A stretch of DNA of 64,000 nucleotides from NCBI GenBank assembly GCA_025362495.1, contig JANYGI010000084.1, positions 1 through 64,000 on the forward strand, read 5' to 3'. Position 1 is the stretch's first letter; every line of letters begins with the position of its first letter. The notes under the pieces are model-generated. The model saw nothing but the letters and a program-made list of their open reading frames with translations, ran no database searches and was not told where the DNA came from. Source of the stretch: Byssovorax sp. (GTDB lineage Bacteria; Myxococcota_A; Polyangia; Polyangiales; Polyangiaceae). The position numbers were made by a program, and so were the translations under genes. Below, in pieces: positions 28,553 through 38,147 of this stretch.

Positions 28553-29323
28553 CTACTTGAACTTCAGCGCGATCTCGACCTTCCCCGGCGCCGCCGCCGA
28601 GATCTTCACTTTGATCTCCGCTCCGGCCAGCTTCTCGTGCCATACGGCCACGGTGTACTCGCCGTCGACGAGTCCCTTGATCGTGAACGAGCCATCGGCT
28701 TTCGTCACCGCGAAATACGGGTGCTCCATCACGCCGGCGTAGGCGCGCATCCACGGGTGGACATCGCACTTGATGGTGGCCATCACCGCCGAGTCGTTGA
28801 GCTTCATGTCCTTCTTCGTGCTGAACGGGAAGGCCTGGTTGAACTCGGGCGACTTCACGTTGTGAAGGAGCTTGTCGCTGTTGTTGCCGGCGATGTCTTG
28901 CCCGGCCATCACGCCGAAGACGCGCGGGGAGAACTCGCAGCCCTTCTGATCGAACGGGACCGAGGCGGTGGGCGTGGGGTACGAGCCCCTGGGCAAGCCC
29001 TCTTTCACGTAGACGAAGGCCTCTTCCACCTTCTTGTCCTGCACCTTCACCGTCTGGATCGTCTCGGGGCGCAGCGTCTTGCACTCGGGGTTGCTCGCGC
29101 CGGCCCACGGCTCGGGCGCGGGGACGGCGCCGTCGAACGTCACCACGCCGGTGATCATCGCCTGGCCCGTCGGCGCGGGCACGTCGGCCACGGGCTTCGC
29201 GGCGCCGGAACCGCCGGGCTTGTCGCTCTTGTTGCTGCACGCGACGCCGCCGAAGACGGCGACACCGAGGAGAGCTGCGCAGGCGAGGCGACGAGCGGGC
29301 ATCCGAGCTTGGAGGAGTTTCAT
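28553..29323 (-). CDS. Type-1 copper (cupredoxin-like) lipoprotein
   Basis: This lipoprotein of 256 residues has lipobox GVAC (Cys29). Residues 53-120 resemble a methylamine-utilisation/rhamnogalacturonan-lyase-like beta domain. His154 (LLHNV) and Cys186, His189 and Met192 (KCDVHPWM) make a full set of type-1 copper ligands. HPYFAVT and a carboxypeptidase-regulatory-like segment (GSFTIKGLVDGEYTVAVWHEK) follow. A periplasmic electron-transfer or copper-binding role is inferred. It points against the ureide genes on both sides, so it is a separate unit inserted in that locus. Confidence 0.78.
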   Translation of the reverse strand: MKLLQARMPARRLACAALLGVAVFGGVACSNKSDKPGGSGAAKPVADVPAPTGQAMITGVVTFDGAVPAPEPWAGASNPECKTLRPETIQTVKVQDKKVEEAFVYVKEGLPRGSYPTPTASVPFDQKGCEFSPRVFGVMAGQDIAGNNSDKLLHNVKSPEFNQAFPFSTKKDMKLNDSAVMATIKCDVHPWMRAYAGVMEHPYFAVTKADGSFTIKGLVDGEYTVAVWHEKLAGAEIKVKISAAAPGKVEIALKFK

Positions 29324-29565
29324 GGGGCGCGCGACTGTAGTCGGTTTCGGGGGGCGCAGACAACCCGCGGCCGCGCGGTGCGGCCTTGCAGCCGGGGCGC
29401 GTGCGGCGGTAGGCTCCCCCGCGAAGGCCGCATCGTCCGGCGACGAGACCCCAGAAATCAGCAGTAATTCTCGATAACTGTCCGAACGTGGCGAGAGCGC
29501 GTACCCCGGCGCGCGAACGCGGCCCGGCCCGCGAAATTCGCCGGTCCCCTCCCGAGGTCATTTCA

Positions 29566-30420
29566 ATGGATTCCTCCGACGTCCTCGTATGGTTGCAAAT
29601 CGCCGTCCGGTGGGTGCACATCTTTGCCGCCATCCTCTGGATCGGACAGACGTACCTCTTCAACTGGTTCGAGAAGAGCTTCGTCTCCGACGCGAGCACG
29701 CCCCCGAACGTCGTCGGTAACCTCTGGATGGTCCACGGCGGCGGCTTCTATCTGGTCGAGAAGCAGAAGCAGCCCGAGATCATGCCGCGCACGCTCCACT
29801 GGTTCAAATGGGAGTCGGCGATCACCTGGCTGAGCGGCGTCGTGCTGATCACCCTCACCTACTACTTCGGAGGCCTCCTGGTCGAGCCGGAGCAGAGCTT
29901 TCAGACGGCCGCGCTCGTCGGCGTGGGCGTCGTCCTCGGCGGCTGGATCGTCTACGATTTGCTGGTGCAATCGCCCCTCGGCAAGCACGACATCGTCATC
30001 GCCGTGATTGGCTTCTTCGCCCTCGTCGGCCTCTCGTACGGCCTGAAGAAGGTGATGAGCCCCCGCGCCGCCTTCATCCACGTCGGCTTCGTTATCGGCA
30101 CGATCATGGCCGCGAACGTGTGGATGCGGATCCTGCCATCGCAGACCCGGATGCTCGCCGCCGCCAAGGAGGGCAAGAAGCCTGAAGCGTCGCTGTCCGC
30201 GCGCGGGCCGCAGCGGTCGAAGCACAACACCTTCCTCGTCGTCCCGCTGGTGTTCCTGATGCTCAGCAATCATTACCCGAACACCTTTGGCAACGACTAC
30301 AGCTGGGTGATCCTCGGCGTGATGATCCTGGTCGGGTGGACGGCGGCGCGGATCATGCGCGGGACCCGCCCCTCCGAGGGCAAGTCGGCTGTCGCGGCGC
30401 CCGCCGCCAAGGAAGGTTGA
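29566..30420 (+). CDS. puuD: Membrane urate hydroxylase, short form
   Basis: This is a urate oxidase of the integral-membrane PuuD type (284 residues), converting urate to 5-hydroxyisourate. Several membrane helices are visible, starting with WLQIAVRWVHIFAAILWIG, the family hallmark. GGGFYLVEKQK, LHWFKWES and LSNHYPN are further conserved segments. Characterised PuuD proteins carry a C-terminal cytochrome c domain with CxxCH; none is present here, so a separate electron acceptor must be assumed. ATG 29566 was chosen behind CGAGG because the first helix follows at once. The allantoicase fusion begins three bases after its stop. Confidence 0.87.
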   Translation: MDSSDVLVWLQIAVRWVHIFAAILWIGQTYLFNWFEKSFVSDASTPPNVVGNLWMVHGGGFYLVEKQKQPEIMPRTLHWFKWESAITWLSGVVLITLTYYFGGLLVEPEQSFQTAALVGVGVVLGGWIVYDLLVQSPLGKHDIVIAVIGFFALVGLSYGLKKVMSPRAAFIHVGFVIGTIMAANVWMRILPSQTRMLAAAKEGKKPEASLSARGPQRSKHNTFLVVPLVFLMLSNHYPNTFGNDYSWVILGVMILVGWTAARIMRGTRPSEGKSAVAAPAAKEG

Positions 30421-30423
30421 GAC

Positions 30424-31944
30424 ATGGCTTCGTTCACCGAGCTCCTCGATCTCGCCTCCGAGCGCCTGGGCGGCGCCGTGATCTACGCCAACGACGACTT
30501 CTTCGCCGAGAAGGAGAACCTGCTCAAGCCCAGGGCGGCCGTGTTCCTCGAGCACGAGTACACCGACCGCGGCAAGTGGATGGATGGCTGGGAGTCTCGC
30601 CGCAAGCGCGGGCCCGGCCACGATTTCGCCATCGTCCGCCTCGGCGCGCCCGGCGTCGTCCGCGGCGTGGTCGTCGACACCGCGTTCTTCCGCGGCAATT
30701 ACCCCGATCATTGCTCGATCGAGGCCTGCTCGGCGCGCCTCGACGCCTCGGCTGAAGAGCTGCTCTCGCCCGCGACGAAGTGGGAAGAGATCCTGGCGAA
30801 GTCGCCCCTCAACGGTGACTCGAAGAACCTCTTCGCCGTCAGCTCACCGCACCGCTATACCCACCTCCGACTCAATATCTTCCCCGACGGCGGCGTGGCC
30901 CGGCTCCGCGTCCACGGCGACGTGGTGCCCGACATTCGCCGCCTCGGTGGCAAGGGCGCCGCCTACGAGATCGACGTCGCCGCCGCGGAGAACGGCGCGC
31001 GAGTGCTCTCGTGCAGCGACATGTTCTTCGGGATCCGCCACAACCTGATCATGCCTGGTCGCGCCGTGAACATGGGCGATGGCTGGGAGACGAAGCGCCG
31101 CCGCGGACCGGGCTTCGACTGGGCCCTGATCGAGCTGACGGGGGAAGCCACGCTGTCGCGGATCGAGGTCGACACCAATCATTTCAAGGGCAACTACCCC
31201 GACACGTGCATGATCGAGGGCTGTCAGGTCGGCCCCGGCGGCGACGCGAGCGGCCCGGGCGTCGAGTGGAGAGAGATCCTCCCGCGCGCCAAGCTAGAGG
31301 CCCACACGCGCCACAACTTCGAGGACGAGCTCCAGGACCGCGGCCCTTTCAGCCACGTTCGACTCAACATCTACCCCGACGGCGGGGTGAGCCGACTCCG
31401 CCTCTTCGGCATGCTCAGCTGGGCTGGCCTCATCAACGCGCGCGTGGCCAGGCTCGATACGCTGACGCGGGCCGAGGCCGAGGCCGAGCTCTACGCGTGC
31501 TGCGGATCGCCTGCATGGGCCGCGAAGATGGCGGCGCGACGCCCGTTTGGCACGATGACCCGCGCCCTCGCCGCGGCCGACGAGATCTGGGCTGGCCTCG
31601 CCAAGAGCGACTGGCTGGAGGCGTTCCGCGCCCACCCCCGCATCGGCGAGGCGAAGGCCGAGAAGGAGCAAAGCGCCCTCGCCAGGCAGTGGTCGCACGA
31701 GGAACAGGCCACCTCGGGGCCGCTGTCGAGCCAGGTCGCCGCGGCGCTCGCGGCCGGCAATCGGGCCTATGACGCGAAGTTCGGCCACATCTACATCGTC
31801 TGTGCCACCGGGAAGACGCCCTCCGAGATGCTGGCCATCCTGACCGAGCGCCTCGACAACGACGCTGCCACCGAGGTCGGCGTCGCGGCTGAAGAGCAGC
31901 GCAAGATCACCCGGATCCGCCTGGAGAAGCTGTTTTCCGCATGA
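30424..31944 (+). CDS. Allantoicase - OHCU decarboxylase fusion
   Basis: This is a bifunctional ureide enzyme of 506 residues. Residues 1 to about 335 are an allantoicase with two homologous halves, seen in the repeated motifs GWESRRKRGPGHDFAIVRL / GWETKRRRGPGFDWALIEL and FRGNYPDHCSIE / FKGNYPDTCMIE. It cleaves allantoate to ureidoglycolate and urea. Residues about 340-506 are a 2-oxo-4-hydroxy-4-carboxy-5-ureidoimidazoline (OHCU) decarboxylase, with the catalytic HPRIG at 404-408 and the SHEEQ segment after it. The two activities are not consecutive in the pathway, because allantoinase acts between them. It is coupled to puuD upstream, and its stop overlaps the uraH start (ATGA). Confidence 0.93.
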   Translation: MASFTELLDLASERLGGAVIYANDDFFAEKENLLKPRAAVFLEHEYTDRGKWMDGWESRRKRGPGHDFAIVRLGAPGVVRGVVVDTAFFRGNYPDHCSIEACSARLDASAEELLSPATKWEEILAKSPLNGDSKNLFAVSSPHRYTHLRLNIFPDGGVARLRVHGDVVPDIRRLGGKGAAYEIDVAAAENGARVLSCSDMFFGIRHNLIMPGRAVNMGDGWETKRRRGPGFDWALIELTGEATLSRIEVDTNHFKGNYPDTCMIEGCQVGPGGDASGPGVEWREILPRAKLEAHTRHNFEDELQDRGPFSHVRLNIYPDGGVSRLRLFGMLSWAGLINARVARLDTLTRAEAEAELYACCGSPAWAAKMAARRPFGTMTRALAAADEIWAGLAKSDWLEAFRAHPRIGEAKAEKEQSALARQWSHEEQATSGPLSSQVAAALAAGNRAYDAKFGHIYIVCATGKTPSEMLAILTERLDNDAATEVGVAAEEQRKITRIRLEKLFSA

Positions 31945-32282
31945 GCGCCATCACCACCCACATCCTCGATACGTCGCGCGGGCGCCCGGCCCACGGCGTC
32001 GTCGTCGTCCTCGACTCGCAGAGCGGCGACAGCCACCGAGAGCTCGGCCGCGGCGAGACCGACGCCGACGGGCGCCTCCGCACCCTGCTCCCGCAAGGCG
32101 CCCCCATCGCCGCCGGCGTCTACCGGTTAACGTTCCACACCGCCGCGTATTTCAAGGCGATCGGCGTCGAAGGGTTCTATCCCGAGGTGACGATCGCCTT
32201 CGAGATCAAGGACCCTGCGCAGCATTACCATGTCCCGCTGCTGCTCAATCCCTACGGGTACTCGACGTACCGCGGGAGCTAG
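31941..32282 (+). CDS. uraH: 5-hydroxyisourate hydrolase
   Basis: This transthyretin-like HIU hydrolase (113 residues) converts 5-hydroxyisourate to OHCU. The start THILDTSRGRPAHGV and the C-terminal YRGS are the defining family signatures. Catalytic histidines are His7 and the one in HYHVPLLL. There is no signal peptide, so it is cytoplasmic. It overlaps the fusion gene by four bases and ends the ureide operon. Confidence 0.95.
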   Translation: MSAITTHILDTSRGRPAHGVVVVLDSQSGDSHRELGRGETDADGRLRTLLPQGAPIAAGVYRLTFHTAAYFKAIGVEGFYPEVTIAFEIKDPAQHYHVPLLLNPYGYSTYRGS

Positions 32283-32417
32283 ATCACCGCCTCGACAAGT
32301 ATCCGCCGGCTCTGCTCGCCGATCGGGGCGCACGATCTCGCGGGCAACGTCGCCGAGTGGACGATCGGGCCGAATGGCCCCGTGGTCCCCGGCGATTCCA
32401 GGGATCAGGGGCTATAG
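32283..32417 (+). pseudogene. FGE-sulfatase domain remnant after uraH
   Basis: Directly after the uraH stop, in the same frame, the sequence reads SPIGAHDLAGNVAEWTIGPN and then a stop at 32415-32417. GxxDLAGNVAEW is highly diagnostic of the FGE-sulfatase (SUMF1) domain, so this is about 30 codons left from a larger gene. No start codon or remainder of the domain is visible. It overlaps the end of the minus-strand NIPSNAP-like gene. Confidence 0.65.
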
Positions 32418-33043
32418 GGCATCTTTCGCAGGTACGTCATCTCGACCTGGCTGGAGACCTCGGCGATCGCCGCGAAGGCCTTCGCCACCTCGGGATCTTC
32501 GGCGATGAGATCGTGAATGGAGAGGTTGCGGGCAGAGTCCGGGAGCTGCCACAGGTTCATCATCATGCCGGTGACGCCCGTCGCGCGGCCCCACGATCCG
32601 AGGAACCGCCAGCCCCGCTTCTCGAGCAGCGGCACCGCCTGCGTGAACAGGCCGGCGAGGGTGCTTGCCTTGCCGGGGAGCGCCGTCACCGTCTCGCGCA
32701 GATAGACAGTCTTCGGACCCGGGGCCATCGCGCCCGCGGGCGACGAGGCCGCCGCGGTCTGGTTCATCAGCGTGAGCTCGTTGTGGATCATCGCGTGATC
32801 GAGCCCGATCATGATCTGCAAGAGCTCGGCGTCCTTGCCGAGCTGAGCAGGGAGGCTGATGAACGCGTTGGCGTCGGGGATGTCCCACAGGTTCAAGATC
32901 GTGCGCGTCGGCCCGTTGAGCAGGAGAAACGAGGCCGTGAGCTTCCACTCTAGCCTGGCAATCAGCGGGAGCGACCGGGTGAGCAGATCGGTCACCTCCT
33001 GATCCTTGCCGGGCGCGAGCGTCATCGAGGCGTGAACGTGCAT
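32405..33043 (-). CDS. NIPSNAP-like dimeric alpha-beta barrel protein
   Basis: This 212-residue protein is made of two similar ferredoxin-like halves. RTILNLWDIPDANAFISLP in the first corresponds to MMMNLWQLPDSARNLS in the second, and each half starts with a strand/helix pair (MHVHASMTLAPGKDQEV; TVYLRETVTALPGKAS). This layout fits the NIPSNAP or antibiotic-monooxygenase-like superfamily. ATG 33043 was chosen behind GAGAGGGACTGAAG. There is no signal peptide, and the function is unknown. It is convergent with uraH and in line with the maiA group. Confidence 0.62.
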   Translation of the reverse strand: MHVHASMTLAPGKDQEVTDLLTRSLPLIARLEWKLTASFLLLNGPTRTILNLWDIPDANAFISLPAQLGKDAELLQIMIGLDHAMIHNELTLMNQTAAASSPAGAMAPGPKTVYLRETVTALPGKASTLAGLFTQAVPLLEKRGWRFLGSWGRATGVTGMMMNLWQLPDSARNLSIHDLIAEDPEVAKAFAAIAEVSSQVEMTYLRKMPYSP

Positions 33044-33160
33044 CTTCAGTCCCTCTCGCGGGCGAGCGCCCCGCGGGCGAATTTGTATCACAGCTCGGAT
33101 TGGCGACGACGACGACGATCTGGCGCTGGCCGAGGGGCTCGGCGCCGCGGCGCTCGTCGC

Positions 33161-33817
33161 TCAGCCGAGGCTTCCGCCGGGCTGATTCTCGGGTCGGGCG
33201 GCCTCGGCGTGCGGCGTCGCGCGCGCGGCCGCCTCGGCGGCGAGCACGCGCGGAAAGCGGCTGACGTCGACCTGGAAACGGCGCGCGCCGTAGACCTGCG
33301 GCACGAGGAACAGGTCGGCCGCCGTCAGCCTGTCGCCGATCGAGAAAGGGCCATTTCCCCCGCCTTCTGCGGCGATTTGCCCGAGGAGCGCTTCGTACGC
33401 GCCGAGGCCGAGCTCGTTGTAGTGGGCGGCCCACGCGCGCTGCACCGGGACCTCGGGTGAGAGGCGCCGCAGCATCGAGATGTTCTGCATCGGCTGCACC
33501 GAAGCGTTCACGATCTCCACGAGCTGCCGCGTCCGCGCGCGCTGCCAGGGATCTTCCGGGTAGAGCGCCGGCGCGGGGACCGTCTCTTCGAGCCACTCGA
33601 GGATCGCTACCGACTCGGCGAGGCTTCGGCCGTCGGCGAGCACCAGCGCCGGGACGCGGCCGAGCGGGTTGCGCGCCTGGTGCTCCGGCGTGCTCTGCTC
33701 GCCCGCGACGAGATCGACGCCGACGACGTCGTGCTCGACGCCCTTGATCGCCAGGGCCCAGCGGACGCGCCAGGAGGCCGAGGATCGCCAGTAGTGATAG
33801 AAGGTACAGCGCTGCAT
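33161..33817 (-). CDS. maiA: Maleylacetoacetate isomerase (zeta-class GST)
   Basis: This 218-residue glutathione transferase is of zeta class. The N-terminal thioredoxin fold carries SSASWRVRWAL (12-22), the family's glutathione-site signature. NPLGRVPALVLADG supplies the cis-Pro, and SIGDRLTAADLFLVPQV the conserved C-terminal helix. Zeta GSTs isomerise maleylacetoacetate to fumarylacetoacetate in tyrosine degradation. No other tyrosine pathway gene is here, so the role rests on similarity. Its product pathway ends in fumarate, which fits nearby fumC only loosely. Confidence 0.87.
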   Translation of the reverse strand: MQRCTFYHYWRSSASWRVRWALAIKGVEHDVVGVDLVAGEQSTPEHQARNPLGRVPALVLADGRSLAESVAILEWLEETVPAPALYPEDPWQRARTRQLVEIVNASVQPMQNISMLRRLSPEVPVQRAWAAHYNELGLGAYEALLGQIAAEGGGNGPFSIGDRLTAADLFLVPQVYGARRFQVDVSRFPRVLAAEAAARATPHAEAARPENQPGGSLG

Positions 33818-33855
33818 CGGGCGACGGTAGCACCGCCCGCCATCGCCCCGAAAGG

Positions 33856-35301
33856 CTACGGAGAGCGCCGGTCGGCCACGATCTTCGCGAAGCTCTTGCC
33901 GCGGAGCTCGGCGATCGAGAGCCCGGTCCGCTGGGCCGCTTCGTCGTCGGTGATCGCGCCCGCGTCGACGGCGCGGAGGAAGAAGTTGAGCAGCCCCTGC
34001 CCCGTCGCGGCGTCGTCGAACACCTGGCCCACGCGCGTGGCCTGGGCCGCTGTGTTGACGAAGTTGACGAGGCGCGACGAGGCGACCTCGAGGCCCTCCA
34101 GGAAGAAGGCGTACGTCGCGGCGTAGCGCACCGGCAGCTGGTTCGGGTGGAGGTCCCAGCCCTGGTAAAAGCCCTGGATCAGCGCGTGGCGGATGCTGTC
34201 GTGGTGGAGCTTCCACGCGGCGATGACCGTCGCGTGGTTGTGCGAGATCTGGTGAGAGCCGAGGTAGCCGCCCCGGCTGACCTTGTGCGGCGGGATCGGG
34301 AGCACGTTGGTGCCACCGTCGGAGAGGCGGACGCCCGTGCCCGCGAAGGCGAGCTGCATCGTCTGGCGCGCGAGGTCGCACGCGGGGTGCGCGAGGCTCT
34401 GGTGCGCCGCCACGATGTCGCAGGCGGCGGTGTAGTCGTAGGCGCCGAAATGCGCGCCGACGACGCGGCCGCGCCCGGCGTCGAGGAGGCGCGGCAGCAG
34501 GCTCTCACCGCTCGGGCCGAGGAGGAGCTGCGGAGCTTCGATCATCAGCTCGACGCCGACGGCGCCGTTCGCGAGGCCGAGCTTCGCCTCGAGCGCGTCG
34601 AGGATCGAGGCCAGCGCGGCGACCTCTTCGGCCACGGTGATCTTCGGCAACGTGACGACGAAGTCCGAGGGCAGGCGACCGCGGTGCGTCGACGCGAGGG
34701 TGGTCAGGAACAGATCGAGCGTGCGCACCGCGCGGGCGCGCGTCTCGGCGCCGAGCGACTTGATGCGGACGCCGAGGAACGGCGGCAGCGTCTTGCGGTT
34801 CATCCCGTCGCCCACGGCGCGCGCAGCGACGATGGCGTGCTCGTCTTCCTCGGCGTCGGGGCGCGCGCCGTAGCCGTCCTCGAAGTCGATGCGCAGGTCT
34901 TCCACCGGCTCGCGGCGGAGCTTCTCGAGGACGCGCGCGTGCACCGTCTCGGCGAGCCACAGCGGCCCGCGCGATGCGTGGTGGTCCTCGGAGAACGCCG
35001 CGTTGAACGAGGCGATCGCGCCGGGCGGAGCGGCGAGCGCCGCCGATCCGGGGAGCCCGAGCGCGATCGCGAGCGTCGTAGCGTCGGGCGCGTAGGTGGT
35101 CATCGCGCCGATCGCAGCGGCGCCCAGCTTGTGCGCGAGATCGGCGCGGAACAGGTGCGCTCCGCCGTAGACCGTGTGCACCGGCCGGCGCGCCGCGGCG
35201 CCCCCGGGATAGCGGCGGGCGAACGCGGCGCCGGCGCTCGCGATCGGCGCGCACGCTTCGTCGACGACCTCGGCGGAGAGGCTGATGAGGCTCGAATTCA
35301 T
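33856..35301 (-). CDS. DUF6986 / HpcH-like lyase family protein
   Basis: This 481-residue protein resembles the aldolase/citrate-lyase-like superfamily. RIDFEDGYG (about 140-148) holds the acidic residues expected to bind metal, KITVAEEV and ELMIEAPQLLLG follow, and GAHFGAYDYTAACDI is another strongly patterned stretch. From memory it matches DUF6986 proteins, sometimes labelled phosphoenolpyruvate kinase, which in actinobacteria can lie near ureide or glyoxylate genes. A role with glyoxylate or pyruvate-like substrates is therefore possible, but is inference. It runs in line with the ROK gene, which ends 26 bp upstream of its start. Confidence 0.75.
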   Translation of the reverse strand: MNSSLISLSAEVVDEACAPIASAGAAFARRYPGGAAARRPVHTVYGGAHLFRADLAHKLGAAAIGAMTTYAPDATTLAIALGLPGSAALAAPPGAIASFNAAFSEDHHASRGPLWLAETVHARVLEKLRREPVEDLRIDFEDGYGARPDAEEDEHAIVAARAVGDGMNRKTLPPFLGVRIKSLGAETRARAVRTLDLFLTTLASTHRGRLPSDFVVTLPKITVAEEVAALASILDALEAKLGLANGAVGVELMIEAPQLLLGPSGESLLPRLLDAGRGRVVGAHFGAYDYTAACDIVAAHQSLAHPACDLARQTMQLAFAGTGVRLSDGGTNVLPIPPHKVSRGGYLGSHQISHNHATVIAAWKLHHDSIRHALIQGFYQGWDLHPNQLPVRYAATYAFFLEGLEVASSRLVNFVNTAAQATRVGQVFDDAATGQGLLNFFLRAVDAGAITDDEAAQRTGLSIAELRGKSFAKIVADRRSP

Positions 35302-35327
35302 GGGGCTTCTTGATCGACCTCAGCGGC

Positions 35328-36020
35328 TCAGCGCCACAGGCGGATGCCGCCGAGGAGGCCGGCGACGTTGTCGACGACGGCGACGTTCGCGGGCAGCTCG
35401 CTCGTCTCGAGGTGCTTGGTGTTGCCGCCGCCGATGTAGAGCTTGCGGTAGTTGAACAGCGCCTCGATCTGCGCGATCGCCCGGCGGACTTGCTTGTTCC
35501 AGCGCTTGTTGCCGGCCGACTTTCGCGCCGCGTTGCCGAGGCACTCTTCGTACGTCTCGCCCTTGCGGAAGGGGTGGTGCGCGAGCTCGAGGCCGGCGGC
35601 GTGCCCGTCGACGTAGACCGCGCAGCCCAGGCCCGTGCCGAGGGTGATCACCACCTCGAAGCCGAGCCCTTCGATCACGCCGAGGCCCTGCACCGCCGCG
35701 TCGTTGAGCACGCGCGCCGGGCGACCGAGGCGCCGCTCGATGTCGAGCGCGAGGGCAAAGCCGTCCCAGCTCGGATCGAGGTTGGGAGCGGTCTTGACCA
35801 CCCCGTCCTTGACCACGCCGGGGAAGCCGACCGAGACGCGATCGAAGTCGTGCTGGACCTTGACGAGCTCGTCGATGACGGCGAGCACGGCGTCCGGCGT
35901 GGCGGGCGACGGCGTCTCCAGCCGGGTCCGTTCGGTGAGGGGCTGCCCCTCGAGATCCAGGGTGATCGCCTTGATGCCAGTGCCGCCGATATCGATGGAG
36001 AGCGTGCGCATGGCGCGCAT
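35328..36020 (-). CDS. ROK-family kinase, polyphosphate-glucokinase-like
   Basis: This sugar kinase of the ROK superfamily has 230 residues. The phosphate-1 motif SIDIGGTGIK, SVGFPGVVKDGVVKTAPNLD, VLNDAAVQG and TLGTGLGCAV follow the order seen in polyphosphate glucokinases. It lacks the CxCGxxGC zinc motif of other ROK kinases, also as in that group. It would phosphorylate glucose using polyphosphate and/or ATP. ATG 36020 was preferred because GGAG lies five bases upstream; ATG 36011 is the alternative. It sits 38 bp downstream of fumC on the same strand. Confidence 0.82.
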   Translation of the reverse strand: MRAMRTLSIDIGGTGIKAITLDLEGQPLTERTRLETPSPATPDAVLAVIDELVKVQHDFDRVSVGFPGVVKDGVVKTAPNLDPSWDGFALALDIERRLGRPARVLNDAAVQGLGVIEGLGFEVVITLGTGLGCAVYVDGHAAGLELAHHPFRKGETYEECLGNAARKSAGNKRWNKQVRRAIAQIEALFNYRKLYIGGGNTKHLETSELPANVAVVDNVAGLLGGIRLWR

Positions 36021-36058
36021 GTTCTCTCCAAATCGCAAAAGAGGCCAGAGCTGCGCAG

Positions 36059-37456
<1,398 letters not shown>

Positions 37457-37592
37457 CGCGTGCTTCTACTGCGCGCACCTGGATCGGCCAGCTCGGAGCC
37501 GCGACGCGTCACCGCGTTTTTTTCGGTGCTGACGCGGACGCGGCGCTACGCTGCGCCTCGCGCACCCTTCACCGTCGCAGGAGACCTCAGGA

Positions 37593-38084
37593 ATGAGCCA
37601 CAGATCGAATCACCGGGTAACCGTCAGCGTCGGGGCGGCGCTCGCTCTCGGGTTGCTCGTCACGGCCTGCGATCGCGGTCGCGGCGCCGACGATCCCTCG
37701 GCGCAACAGGGCCAGTACGGCGCTCCGCAAGGCCAGTACGGGCAGCCGCAGCAGGGCTACCCGCCGCCGCAGGGCTACCAGCAGCCGCAGCAGGGGTACC
37801 CGCCGCAGCAGGGGTACCAGCAACCGCAGCAGTATCCGCAGCAGCAAGGGTATCCGCAGCAGGCGCCGCAGCAGGGCTACCCGCAGCAACCGCAGCAGGC
37901 CCCGGCCGCCGCGCCGAGCCCGCTCGCCCTGCCCTGCTCGAGCGACATCACCTGCGGCACGCACCGCTGCAACCCGCAGACGGGCCGCTGCGCCTTCCCC
38001 TGCACGGCGAACACCGATTGCGCGGGCGGCTTCTCGTGCCTCGGCGCCGGCGGGCCCACGGCGATCTGCGTGCCCGGCGGCTGA
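37593..38084 (+). CDS. Lipoprotein with Gln/Pro/Tyr/Gly repeats
   Basis: This lipoprotein of 163 residues has lipobox VTAC (Cys26). Residues about 38-110 are imperfect repeats of the type [14 protein letters not shown], a flexible Q/P/Y/G segment. The C-terminal 50 residues form a small six-or-more-cysteine domain ([32 protein letters not shown]) of the kind common on myxobacterial surface proteins. AGGAGACCTCAGGA precedes the ATG. The role is unknown; cell-surface placement is inferred. Confidence 0.78.
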   Translation: MSHRSNHRVTVSVGAALALGLLVTACDRGRGADDPSAQQGQYGAPQGQYGQPQQGYPPPQGYQQPQQGYPPQQGYQQPQQYPQQQGYPQQAPQQGYPQQPQQAPAAAPSPLALPCSSDITCGTHRCNPQTGRCAFPCTANTDCAGGFSCLGAGGPTAICVPGG

Positions 38085-38147
38085 TCCGCGCGATGATCAC
38101 GAGGTCTGGAGGCCGACGCGGGGTTCCGCCGGCCTCTGGCCCGATCG

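Noticed and set aside
26916-29699. Minus-strand open frame of 927 codons over allantoinase and puuD
   Set aside because: It has no recognisable domain and runs antisense to genes with clear catalytic residues. Only the separate lipoprotein frame at 28553-29323 is real.
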